Shown here: one piece after another, positions 31,701 through 41,695 of the stretch
How the letters are laid out: each line of letters opens with the position of its first letter
How positions within the stretch are numbered: position 1 is the first letter of the stretch
Assembly: GCA_019096065.1 (NCBI GenBank)
Contig: JAGUCH010000007.1
Location: 6,780,501 to 6,844,500 of the forward strand
Length of the DNA stretch: 64,000 nucleotides
Direction: 5' to 3'
From: Paracyclopina nana
Lineage: Eukaryota > Arthropoda > Copepoda > Cyclopoida > Cyclopettidae
Made by a program: the position numbers and the translations under genes
Notes under the pieces: model-generated
What the model saw: only the letters and a program-made list of their open reading frames with translations
Databases searched by the model: none
What the model was told of the DNA's origin: nothing

Positions 31701-34700
31701 TGGGAAAATTAAAAAAATATTTTTTTGGATTGATTTTTTTCATACCTTTGGTGGAGGGAAGGCTCCAGTGACGAGAGTGACAAAGGAAATGCTTTCACAT
31801 TTCAGGATTTCCCAGCAGTTCTTCAAAGCACTCACTGATCCTTCTCGTGTACTCAAAGCTGAAGATGCTCTTGCCTGAAATTGAAAAAAAAATTGTCAAA
31901 ATGGAATGTCCTTATTCGTTTTTTCATTGGAGTAGGATTTCATGAATCAGGCCTAGCCTTATATAGTGAAAAATTACCAGGAAATCCGACATCCTTTCCG
32001 GAATGAATTGATTACTCATCCTTTGCAAAATTGCAAAATTGGCCAATTTCCACTATTTATCTTGATTTTAATCAAGATTTGCTCCCATTTTTGCCAATTA
32101 TTCTTTTATTAATTGATTATTTTGGGCTTTTGGTATTTTTAATTTCCGGAATGAATTGATTACTCATCCATTGCAAAAAATTGCAAAATTGGCCAATTTC
32201 CACTATTTATCTTGATTTCAATCAAGATTTGCTCCCATTTTTGCATATTATTCTTTTATTAATTGATTATTTTTGGCTTTTGGTATTTTTAAAATTATTT
32301 AAGTCATTATTGCATTTTTTATTTTTTTGGCAATTTGTCGGCTGAAAAATACATGAAAAGGGTCCAGAATGACCGGGCTTACTGTATTACTGTATCATGA
32401 GAGCGCTTCCAAAAATTCGGAGTTTTCACAATGTGCAATGCAATTATTCGCAGGAGTCGCACCAATGAATGTGCAAGGATTTAAGCTGTTGCCATTTCGC
32501 GAGCAAAAAAAAACTACTACTGCTGCTGCTACTCTCCAACAAACGAAAGTATACCTACGTAGGTTATATACATAAGCTGCTGTTCTTGAAAGAAAGCCGC
32601 ATTTCTCGTTGCAGTCTTGCCGCAGCTTTAAAGGCCGCAAATTAGTATGAGTGATAAGGATGGATTGCAAGATGAATCATCATCATCATCGGTGAGTTTT
32701 GTAATTTGGCCAATATTCACGAAAAAAAGCCGAAAATAGCCAAGCCAATATTGCCTTCAATATGTATTTATACCACTTATACCAGCTCGCATTTCCTGAG
32801 TTTAACGCAAAATAGGAGTGAATATATAAGTTTTTCAACATTGACAAATTGTGACTGCATTGGAATTTTTTGGCAAAGTTCACCGCACAAGCCAAACACC
32901 GTAGAAATGAGATTCGGTGTACATCTTCCAATTTCGTTTTCAGTTCTCGAAACTGAAAGTTGATGCCGAAACCTTTGTTAAACGTCAACTTTTAACGAAT
33001 ACAGAATTAACATAATAGGAAAAATGACCTAACCATTTTAGGCATTTTCCAGGAATCCAACTGCAAATGGCGATGGAAAAATCATATCAGGTAATTAAAT
33101 CATGCCAGCAAGGCACGCAATAATGGAGAATAGTAGTGACTTTTACAACTTCTTCCAAAGGATCAGCCAATTCCTGGCATGCCATAGATGGACTCAAGTC
33201 ATGCTCTACCAACTGTGCTTCACACTACTGCTTTCAATCTACACTGGGCTCATGTTACAAGGCTACCTAAGTTCCATAGACACCTTCAAGCCAAGGATCA
33301 AGAATCCGCACAGAAATCAAGCCTTGAGCTTCAGGCCTCTGCCAAACAATCCAATGTCCACATTGATCCACTTCAAGCATGGCAATGCTGGAAACTGGCA
33401 ACACCTCAAAGTAGCCCATTTCATAGCCATTGATTTCAAATTGACTTCCATCTTTTTGCCAGGAAAGTCTCACCAATTTTGTGGAGCCCTACACAGCTTT
33501 TGGCAAATTTGCTGGCCCCTCAGAAAAGTGCAGCTGGAGCACAAAATTGGACAGCCAAAATCGGTGCCATGTGTCAGTGAGGAAATGGGTGGACTTTTCC
33601 AGGGATGTGGAATGTACCAAGGCTGAGGCCTTTGGATACATCAGAGGATTCCCCTGCATAGCCCTCAAAATGAACAGGATTTTCGGCTGGGAGCCGAGCC
33701 CTTACTACAATGTATCTGAAGTCTTGCTCAACCCTGACATTCCTAAAGAAGTCAAGAAGCTCGTGCAGAAAACTTGGACTCAATTCTGCTCCAACAAAAC
33801 CAAGGCTGTGGAGAGGGACAAGTGCCCCAGACTGCGAATGGTGTGGGTCACATGCCAAGGGGCAACGTCAGCTGACATTGAGTATTTGGGGCCAGTGCGA
33901 TACATGCCCATTCAGGGCTTTCCTGGATACTTTTTCCCATTCCTGAACCAGCAACATTACCTAAGGTAAGCCTTTGTGATCAAAATTCAGTTTGAAGAAC
34001 TGAAAGGAACATTGGAAGATTATCATCGGGTCTCATTTTCATGGCATTTGTTTTGAGTCAGCTACTTTGTCAAAAAATTACAATTCAACACCAATTGCTA
34101 AATATCGCTACAGCATTTGAAGTTTTTAAAAATACGCTTAATTAAAAAGGTAGTGTATTTATGTAGTATTTCAAATTGAGGGGCTGACAAACAAATTAAA
34201 ATGGCAAGTTTTCAAAAGTCGACAAGGCTCTAAATCTAAATGGTATTTGACTTGATTGGTGTTGATTGACAAAAAATGAAGCGTTGTTAAAATGTTTCAA
34301 GTACTCGATGGTGAATCATGCTGCAAAAATATCATGCATTGCAGCTTTCTCTCTCATGAAAAATGGCATGACAAGTAGATGAGCTAATATTTGAACCAAC
34401 TTGCAAAAAGTAGCACCTATCAAATTGATTTGTCAAACCAGCATTGAACTTAGGCCCTGATCATCTCGTAATTCAGCTTCAATTATGAGCGCCGTAACAT
34501 CGATCGCAATAATAAGCATAACATATGTCACTTGGTAATTTTACTGAACTTTTTGTTGATCTAATATTGAGCTATTTTGCTAAAATTCTTCCTTGCAAAA
34601 TAGGCAGCATTGTATGCGCAATCATAATTATGGAAAAAACCAACTTTTCTTTCGTTAAAAGTCATCAAAATAGCTAAAATCCGTTTTAGAGGTTTGGTGA

Positions 34701-37700
34701 ATTGCAATTTAAAAGTTGCTATGCTGATAATTCACCTTGTATTATGGTCAGCAGATGATCAACTGTAATTCACCCCTTAATAACAAATTGAAGCTGATGT
34801 AACGCTGATAATATTGCCTGAATTACGGGCAGATGATCCATGCCTTAAGCGTTGTCTTTACAATTTCAGTTTAAAGCAGAGAAGCTAAAATAAAATAAAG
34901 TCATCAAGCCTCACTTTCATAGCATTTGATTCGAGGCAGAAACGTTATCCAAAAATTCCAATTCAACAACAATTACATAATAACTTGATAAAAAAATTTA
35001 GTTTTTAAAAGTCGACAAGGCTCTAAATCTAAATGGTATTTGGCTTGATTGGTGCTGATAGACAAAAAATGAAGCGTTGTTAAAATGCTCAAAGTACTCG
35101 ATGGTGAATCATGCTGCAAAAATATCATGCATTGTAGCTTTCTTCCTCATGAAAAATGGCATGACACGTAGATGATCAAATATTTGAACCAACTTGCAAA
35201 AAATAGCACCTATCATGCACATATTGATTTTTTCACCAGTTTTCACTGGTTTCGTCCATTGGCCACCCTAATGTAATTTCACACAAGCTCTTTTATGGAT
35301 CAAGCTGTAGCCAAAAAAAAGAAGCTCTCGTGCTTACTTTTCAAACAGGGAAAATGAGAAACTTAATCAATAAACTAATAATGAAAAGGCTCTTTGATCC
35401 AATACTTTTTTGCAATGATTTATCAATTATTGTTGCCACTGATATTTATCAATTCTGCAAGGACAGATTTTATAACAGGTATAAAAGAAAAAAATGTACT
35501 TATTGCTTATATGAAATTCCACCTTTTGTTGCCAATACTTGCAGATACTTCAGGTGGATTTGTAGTGGCTTTATACAGCAGGAAAGCAAAGCATAATACA
35601 TGTACAGGAGTGATTTTAACCGAAACCCACGTGCTTTCCTCCATGCACTGTTTCATAGGCCATTCATGCCCAGATGTAAAATACACATTTTTCAATATTA
35701 CTTTCAAAGTTAAGAATTAAATATTCCAGACTGAAGTCAGGGCTGGAATGGTGAAAGACAGTGATCCTTCCAATTTGCAAGTGAGGCAAATCCTCAAAAT
35801 CTACCCTAATCCTTTCTTTTATCACAAAGTGCTCAGAAGTCATTTAAATACATCAGCTGCTTTCCTAGTGACGCAAAATGACGCAGTGATCCTAAAAGTG
35901 GATAAACTCCAATACACTGAAAATGTATTCAGTATTCCCATTTTAGCTGATCCCTCCTACAAAATCCCAAAAGGTGAACATAATTTCAATGCATGAATTT
36001 TGAGGGATTTTTTTTCTGAATTTTTTCCAAATAGAATGTAATCATTTTGGGTGGGGGAAAATCAATGACAACCAGACTTCACATCAACTCAAGAAAATGA
36101 CTTTGCCCATTGTGGACTCTGAGAAATGCTATTCAATCTATGAGAATTTTTTCCCCTTTGCCAAACTCATAATTGAGGACAAGTCCATTTGTGCAGGAAA
36201 TATGCCATTGCCACCCAACATATGCCAAGTAAAGAGATCATTTTAAAAATTAAAGAAAGCTCTGGTCATCAGTTGCTTAGGGAGATTCTGGAGGTCCTCT
36301 CATTTGTGAACATAAAGTGCTCATTGGCATAGCTTACATGGGCATTGGTGCCATCCAGTGCAATGAGTTTGTGGGCATTGTGCCCTCAGTCTTTTTCAAC
36401 GTTGCTGAAAATCGAGACTGGATTGACCTCGTTGTACATCATGACAAAGCTGACCCATCTCATGTGCTGACATGTTCAGCTTCAATTGCTAAAGCTTCAC
36501 TAATAATATTTTTCATGATCAACATCCAATAAATAAGTCTAATAGTTCTGAATCCGGAAATCCGGAAATCCGGAATGGAAACCGAAAATCAAGTTTTTAG
36601 TTTTTTACATAAATAAATAGCTAAAAATTCAAAAACAATATTCATTTACATTTAGGAAATATGGCTATAATACTTTTCATGATCAACATCCAATAAATCA
36701 AGATAAAAAGTATGATGATTCTGAATCCGGAAATCCGGAATGGAAACCGAAAATCAAGTTTTTAAATTCTTTACATAAATAAATAGCTAAAAATTGAAAA
36801 AAATATTCATTTTAATTTAGGAAATATGGCTATAATACTTTTCAAGATCAGCATCCAATAAATCAAGATAAAAAGTCTAATAATTCTGAATCCGGAAATC
36901 CGGAATGGAAACCGAATATCAAGTTTTTAGTTTGAAATGAAATAAATAGAAAAAAAAATATTGGAATAAGTAAAATTATCATTCATTTTAATTTTTTTTG
37001 CAGCCCAATTGTGTGGATCCAGTTCACAAATATTTATCCTGGTGCACTCATCTCAGTGGAATGCAAGCTATGGGCCAAAAACATCAGGCATGACCCGCGT
37101 GACCCTTTTGTTGGTGGGGTTCGATTTGAAGTGTTAATGGACTAAAATGTATGTATACCTGCAAAGCCAGAAACATGAGGTGAATCCAGGTCCTCGGATT
37201 TCTCGTCTTCATCGTGTAAAACGTGGATTTGTACAGGCAATGCTCTCCAGTTCGCCCTTGACATGCGAAATGCAATTTTGCAAACTTTCGCCCTTTCCTC
37301 TCCTCGATGGTGCATTTCACAGGCAGTGGCAGCTTCACCATGAGACTCTCCATGTAGTTCTTGATTTTGTTCAAATGCTTCTCGCAAAAATGCTGCACTG
37401 TGTCCCTCATTGGGTACGGCTCAAACACTGACATCCTCTGCAAAAACAAATGTGGACAAATATGCAAAACTAGTCATGTCTCCAAATTAAGGAGCTATGC
37501 TTTTTAAGGCTTGGATAATTTAGGCGGAGAACCGTGAACTAGCTCGAGAAATCTGTGTTTCCTAATAAGGAACGACGTTATAGATGCAAAGTAGGAATTG
37601 ACGCAAAAATAATGTTTACTAATGGTGACAAATGATATGATGTTTGTGCACCAACTTTTCCAACGAGGTTGCGAATAAACATATTTTCGAGTATGCTCAT

Positions 37701-40583
37701 TCCTGCATGAATTTTTGAGAGAAAATAAGCGAGCAGATTTTACTAAAACGCTCCACTTGACTTTACCAAATACGACAGCTATCCTCACTCGGCGAAAAGA
37801 AAGTAATTACATTTTGAGGCTTGACTCCAGCAGAGTCATCCTTGGAGGTTTGCTGGGACTCCAGCATCTCCTTCATTTGCTGACGTCTCCTTGGACTCGG
37901 TAGGGTATTGGAAAAATTGGATCTTCGCGGAGTAACTGGACCTCCAGAGGTTGTTCGATGATGATGACCTCGAAGGTCATGAGTGCTCGAAAGAGGTTGC
38001 GACACTCCTGCACTCAAGGTTGGTTTCCTGACCTCACCCAAGTCATAGGAGGACAATGGCATGGAAGGCAGAATGAGTGATGGAGGCTGCGACGTGGAGG
38101 CCACTCCTGTGGGCAGAGGTCCACTGCTGTAGGGTGGGATTCTTCTGGACTGCAGATTCGAGGCTGCTGTGGGCAAAGGGTTGTAAAATCCGTGCAAGTA
38201 GCTATTGGAGGCCGTGGAGGCCATCATGGAGGCTGGCAGTGGGTTGACCGTGTTGGACACGGCTCCCACTTGTCGAATGAGGTCCTCATTGATCTGGTTG
38301 ACGTTGACAGTGACAATCTCACGTCCAACCTGGTCTTGAACCACGCCAGACATGGATCCGGAGGACATGGATTTGGTAGGAGAGCTCGCTCCGGGGCCAG
38401 TGCTAAATGATAAAAGTCATGTAAAAATAGAAAAAAAATCAACTATGAACCTTTGAGATCCTTCAGTGGAAATGCAGCAGGAAATTAAGAGTAATTATCC
38501 TAATTGGATTTCTTAATATATTTTAATTACCTGATTGTGACACGACCACTCATGTAGCCTCCGGAGGCCACTGAAGAAGTGGTCAAAGACGAAGGACCTA
38601 CTCCAAAACCAGAGGCCTGAGGCCGACTTGTGATGCATGTCACGGAGAGAGAGGCCGGAGTTGCGGCCACGACTTGGCTGCTTGACCTCGCCATGTTCTG
38701 CTGACTCGAGGTCAACTTGGTCATTGACTTGTGAAGGCCAACCGGTGTTCGACCCCCGTCAAAGTTGTTCAGCCTCGTCATGCTTCGGTGTGTCGAGGCA
38801 GAAAAAGGCTTCTTTTGAGATATCTCTGGCCTCGAACCGAATTGGCCACCGACTTTGACAATGGTGATTCCTGCTGATGACTTTTCGACAGGTTTCGAGG
38901 CCAGCCTGTAGTTGTAGTCATTTCGCAGCTCTTGAATGCAGGCTCGCATTGAAGGAGTCGAGGAGGAGTCCTCCAGGGCTGACAGCTTGTTGATCACATG
39001 GATGGTCAAGCATGAGGGATAGCGGTGAGTCAAGGCCACTACCTCTTTGAGGACAATCGAATGCTTCTCATCCTCGAGCCTGCCCACAATCGACACTATA
39101 AAGTCCAGCGCTTCTTGGCCTTTCTCCTGTAGAAATGTGTAAAAATATCTAAAACTAGTTGCGTGTCTGATTGATAATGCGATGCTTTATAGTCTTTTGC
39201 AATTTAGGCGGAGCATCGAGCACCAGCTCAAGAGATCCGCATTTTAATTTTTGGTTTTTACGAATATGATTTAGAATACATTGAAGTGATTTATTATACG
39301 TAAAACCATGTAATATTTGAGTACCAACTTTTTCGATAAGGTTGCGACTCAAGATCTCGTGAAGTTGACTCAGCTTTGGATGTTGTTCGGGGAACAAATG
39401 AATGTGCAGATTTAGCTAAAACGCTTCACTAAACTTTCCCTCATACGACAGCTATCCTCGCTCGGCGAAATGAAAAAAATCTTCATTAAGACCTTTACCT
39501 GGTTGGTTTTCGCTATGAGACACATGAGTTGAATGGAGGCCAATGCAGCTTTCGGGAAATTCTCAGCTGTCCTTTTGATAACTTTTGTGTGGTCAGCCAA
39601 GGGTTGAGGCCTTGTCATGGCCATGTTGATGAAAACTTGCAATGTCGACTGGGCTGTCGACTGCGAAGTGAGGCCATCACACAACTGAGGAATGGACGGC
39701 TCCAACAGCTGAAGCAAAGAAAGTTTTTCTCATAAAAGTCCATGACGACATCATGCATGACAACTTACAGCGGGGTTGTCTTTGGCTACCAGCGAATAGA
39801 GGCTGAGCAAGGCCAACTTTTCCGGATTTTCGCAGTTGGGAAAGATGGAGACCAAGGTCATGATGTGGCTCTTGATGGGCTCTCGGTTGACCGAGTAGAT
39901 TTGCGGCAAGACTCTGGCCAAGGAGTAGTTTCCGGATATCACAGAATCGATGATGGGCTGGATATGCTGCGCCAGCAGCTCCGCATTCTCGATGGCTGCC
40001 AATGACAAGTAGGAGGACATGTTTCGCGACAAGTCCTTGTTGCCCTTGTGCAGAAACTTGACGGAAATGGGCAGCGCCAGCCGCATGACATTCTTCTTGC
40101 TGTAGTTCTGCAACAGCAAAAAAAAAAAAAAGGTAAACATTGATTACGTAATCAAGATTGAAGTGCTCACGAGGAAAATGCATGACATGACATCGGAGGC
40201 GATTTTGGCGTGCGGAGGATCCGGTCCGTGATTGCTTGGCCGCAGGTTGTAGTTGAGACAAGTCTCCAACAATTCGACCAGAGCTTGAGCATGACTTTCG
40301 ATGCTGCGCGTTTCGCGGATCGCCGACGTCACGCGCGTGATGCAAATTTCAACCAGACTCTGCTCGTTGTGAGACGTCAAGAAATCCGGGGCGGAAATCA
40401 TGTCGCGAATGGCGGGCAAAACATGGCGCAAATCATGGATGATGTTGTGATCCTCCAGAGAGAAGAGCTCGCCAGCCTGAAATGAAGGTTTTTTTTAAGT
40501 CGAACGAGTCAAGTCCGGAGATTGATCACGCTCACCTTGGACAAGTTTCGGTGCGTCAAAACGGCCTCAAAAAGCGAGTGCAT
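28780..40583 (-). CDS. melted: melted / VEPH1 PH-domain protein
   Basis: Twelve exons (40536-40583, 40171-40476, 39769-40107, 39499-39708, 38531-39126, 37811-38402, 37159-37437, 31746-31874, 31560-31688, 31369-31491, 30513-30719, 28780-28911) encode about 1029 residues, all phases consistent. The N-terminus is an alpha-helical repeat region ([40 protein letters not shown]); the middle is Ser/Thr-rich and disordered. A conserved block follows ([20 protein letters not shown], then [17 protein letters not shown]). The C-terminal PH domain (about 880-985) runs from [12 protein letters not shown] to [17 protein letters not shown] and binds phosphoinositides. In Drosophila melted tunes insulin/FOXO-TOR signalling at the membrane. 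Intron 7 (31875-37158) contains two other genes; introns 4, 6, 10 and 11 are filled with repeats. Confidence 0.95.
29508..29712. mobile_element. nested palindromic element
   Basis: TGTAAACAATTTATAAAACA at 29521 is mirrored by the complement of TTTTATAATTAGTTTACAT near 29685-29703. Arms of about 70-80 bp meet in a GC-richer centre around 29600 (GGGCTCGAGC..). It sits inside the larger MITE. Confidence 0.65.
30011..30083 (+). pseudogene. tRNA-like relic, Arg(TCT)-like anticodon loop
   Basis: GGTAGCTCAGTCAGTAGAGC matches a D arm/A box and GGTTCGATCCC a T loop/B box. The anticodon loop TTTCTAA would read TCT, and a T run follows. The acceptor arms do not pair well and the anticodon and T stems contain mismatches. 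I read it as a pseudogene or SINE head rather than a working tRNA. Confidence 0.45.
30764..31356. mobile_element. MITE filling melted intron 10
   Basis: The left arm (ACACATTGACTTGAAGAAGG, CCAAAC, AACACCCAA, CATTTTCTGAAAG, GGGTTCATTTGGT) is mirrored base for base, with scattered changes, by the reverse complement of 31230-31356. The arms are over 110 bp. The element spans almost the whole 649-nt intron, starting 44 nt from the acceptor and ending 12 nt from the donor. Confidence 0.8.
31998..32295. repeat. tandem duplication, two units of about 148 bp
   Basis: CCGGAATGAATTGATTACTC starts both units (31998 and 32146). The sequence that follows (GCAAAATTGGCCAATTTCC, ATCAAGATTTGCTCCC) is nearly identical in both. 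Confidence 0.85.
32647..37145 (+). CDS. Na+/K+-ATPase beta subunit (nervana-like)
   Basis: Exons 32647-32691, 33053-33090, 33137-33410, 33463-33965 and 37004-37145 give 333 residues. A short Ser-rich cytosolic tail precedes one membrane helix ([19 protein letters not shown]), then a cysteine-bridged ectodomain. Family blocks: [38 protein letters not shown], and the last exon with [20 protein letters not shown] and [10 protein letters not shown]. It escorts and stabilises the sodium pump alpha subunit. Exon 4 ends in a strong GTAAGC donor and the matching C-terminus lies 3 kb away, because a protease gene sits in intron 4. The whole gene lies in melted intron 7, and its stop is 13 bp from melted exon 7. 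Exon 3 has a TAGTAG double acceptor. The exact exon 2 start is the least certain point. Confidence 0.88.
32925..33000. repeat. dispersed hairpin repeat (family A) in beta-subunit intron 1
   Basis: CAATTTCGTTTTCAGTT with TCGAAACTGAAAG forms the hairpin core; flanks are diverged. Confidence 0.6.
33980..35217. repeat. direct repeats of intron 4 sequence separated by a palindromic element
   Basis: Segment 33980-34437 recurs as 34855-35217: a hairpin copy, then AGTCGACAAGGCTCTAAATC, GAAGCGTTGTTAAAATG, CTCGATGGTGAATCATGCTG. Between them, 34450-34850 has inverted ends (GATCATCTCGTAATTCAG and the complement CTGAATTACGGGCAGATGAT), as in a MITE. Confidence 0.8.
35415..36532 (+). CDS. trypsin-like (S1) serine protease, doubly nested
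   Basis: Exons 35415-35478, 35545-35675, 35730-35973, 36035-36228 and 36281-36532 encode 294 residues. [15 protein letters not shown] is a signal peptide. Catalytic motifs: His in LSSMHCF (usual form AAHC), Asp in NDAVILKV, Ser in GDSGGPLIC, so the triad is present. NHFGWGKI replaces the usual GWG block and cysteine pairs fit the fold. The segment before the protease core is very short, so there is no clip domain. The last residues are hydrophobic ([12 protein letters not shown]), which could be a GPI signal or loose tail. Because the His block deviates, activity is likely but not certain. The gene lies in intron 4 of the Na+/K+-ATPase beta gene. Confidence 0.85.
36505..36990 (+). repeat. about 165-bp tandem array including the protease gene's last codons
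   Basis: The block CATGATCAACATCCAATAAA (the end of the protease CDS) and the following TCCGGAAATCCGGAATGGAA recur near 36505, 36680 and 36840, with AAATAGCTAAAAATT in each. Three units, the last truncated. Confidence 0.88.
37438..37810 (-). repeat. melted intron 6, homologous end to end to intron 4
   Basis: 373 nt. On the minus strand it shares with intron 4, in the same order: TTTCGCCGAG, GAGGATAGCTGTCGTAT, AGCGTTTTAG, AAATCTGC, TCGCAACCT, AAAAGTTGGT, TCCGCCTAAATT, ACTAGTTTT and CACATTT before the CAG acceptor. Confidence 0.85.
39127..39498 (-). repeat. melted intron 4, homologous end to end to intron 6
   Basis: 372 nt. The matching blocks listed for intron 6 occur here at equivalent positions from donor to acceptor, so the homology is bounded by the splice sites. 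Confidence 0.85.
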
Positions 40584-41695
40584 TTTCCTTCGGCTCGATC
40601 TTCACATCATCGCGAAATTGGAGTGTCAAAATCGCCGCCGGGTTACAAATTCATTTCTGTTGCTGTCTTTTGTTGGGTTTTCACTTTATGGTCAGCTGTT
40701 TATGAGGAAACGCCGCAATTTGGCGGATTTTTGGTGGAAAAGGCGCGAATCTGGAAATCCTGCAATGTTTTTGCACTTGTTGCCCCTCCCCGACAACTAG
40801 TGGGTCAATCGCTGCTCAGAAGCGTATTTTAATGAAATAGCCAAAAGTTGGCGAAAAAAGCCAAAAACTGATGATTTTTTGGGAGTTTTTCGCCGTTGTT
40901 GACAAAAGCAAAAGGGGAGAGAAAGTCGATTGAAGTGGCGCGCTAACGCAAAAGAGAACTCCCAGAGTCTCACTTCCAAGGTAACAGATAACGACTGCAT
41001 AGATGATAACAGTTTCCTTTTTTATCTAATTTATCTAGTAATAAGCGTAAATTCAAAGGCTTTTTTCGTCTTTAGCTTTAATTGGCCAAAGTTGAGGATG
41101 CGATATTGGGATTGTGCAAAAAATTGATAATAATTGACAATTTCACGATAGAAAAAACGGACCGACTTTTTTAAGGCGCTTGTCAAAAAAAAGAATTATA
41201 AATTGTCGCTGTTTCACGCAAAATGCATTTTTATAACTATTCATTTCAGCTTTAAAGTTTGAGTTATGCCGTGAAATGCAAAGAGTTACGAGTTATGTAA
41301 TGAATTTTGCTCATGTTATGTAAACTGTGATGTAACTTGGTGAAGGCGACTTTTTTCGATCTGCTGTTCGTTCGCAAACATCTGATCGTGAAACGAAGCC
41401 GAGTTTTTTCGGCCGTTATTTCTTCCGTCAAATTGCACCTCGTCAAATTACTCGCAATGCAAACAAAGCAAATTTACTTTTCGGCAACCTTTTCGAATGG
41501 GAAAAGTCCTTAAAATCCAAGTAACACTTGAATTCCTCGACATTTGTCTTTTGAAAAGTCAAAAATACCCAGCTTGACTTTGAAGCTGGTCACCGATCGC
41601 TTTTTCCAGAGTCACTTTGTTGCAGACTTTTGTTTATTCGCAGTCGGGTAAGTAGAAGCAAAAAAGGGCTGAAAACAAAGAAAGTGGACCAAACC
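40584..41695. other. bidirectional promoter region, melted / UBE4B
   Basis: About 1.1 kb separates two divergent start codons. It is less AT-rich than the introns and has scattered CpGs. A CGGGTAAGTAG string near 41645 could be the donor of a 5' UTR intron of UBE4B. I see no other gene. Confidence 0.45.

Noticed and set aside
32395-32670. Minus-strand 91-codon frame with a hydrophobic middle
   Set aside because: It overlaps the likely 5' UTR of the beta-subunit gene and has no recognisable family or splice partners.
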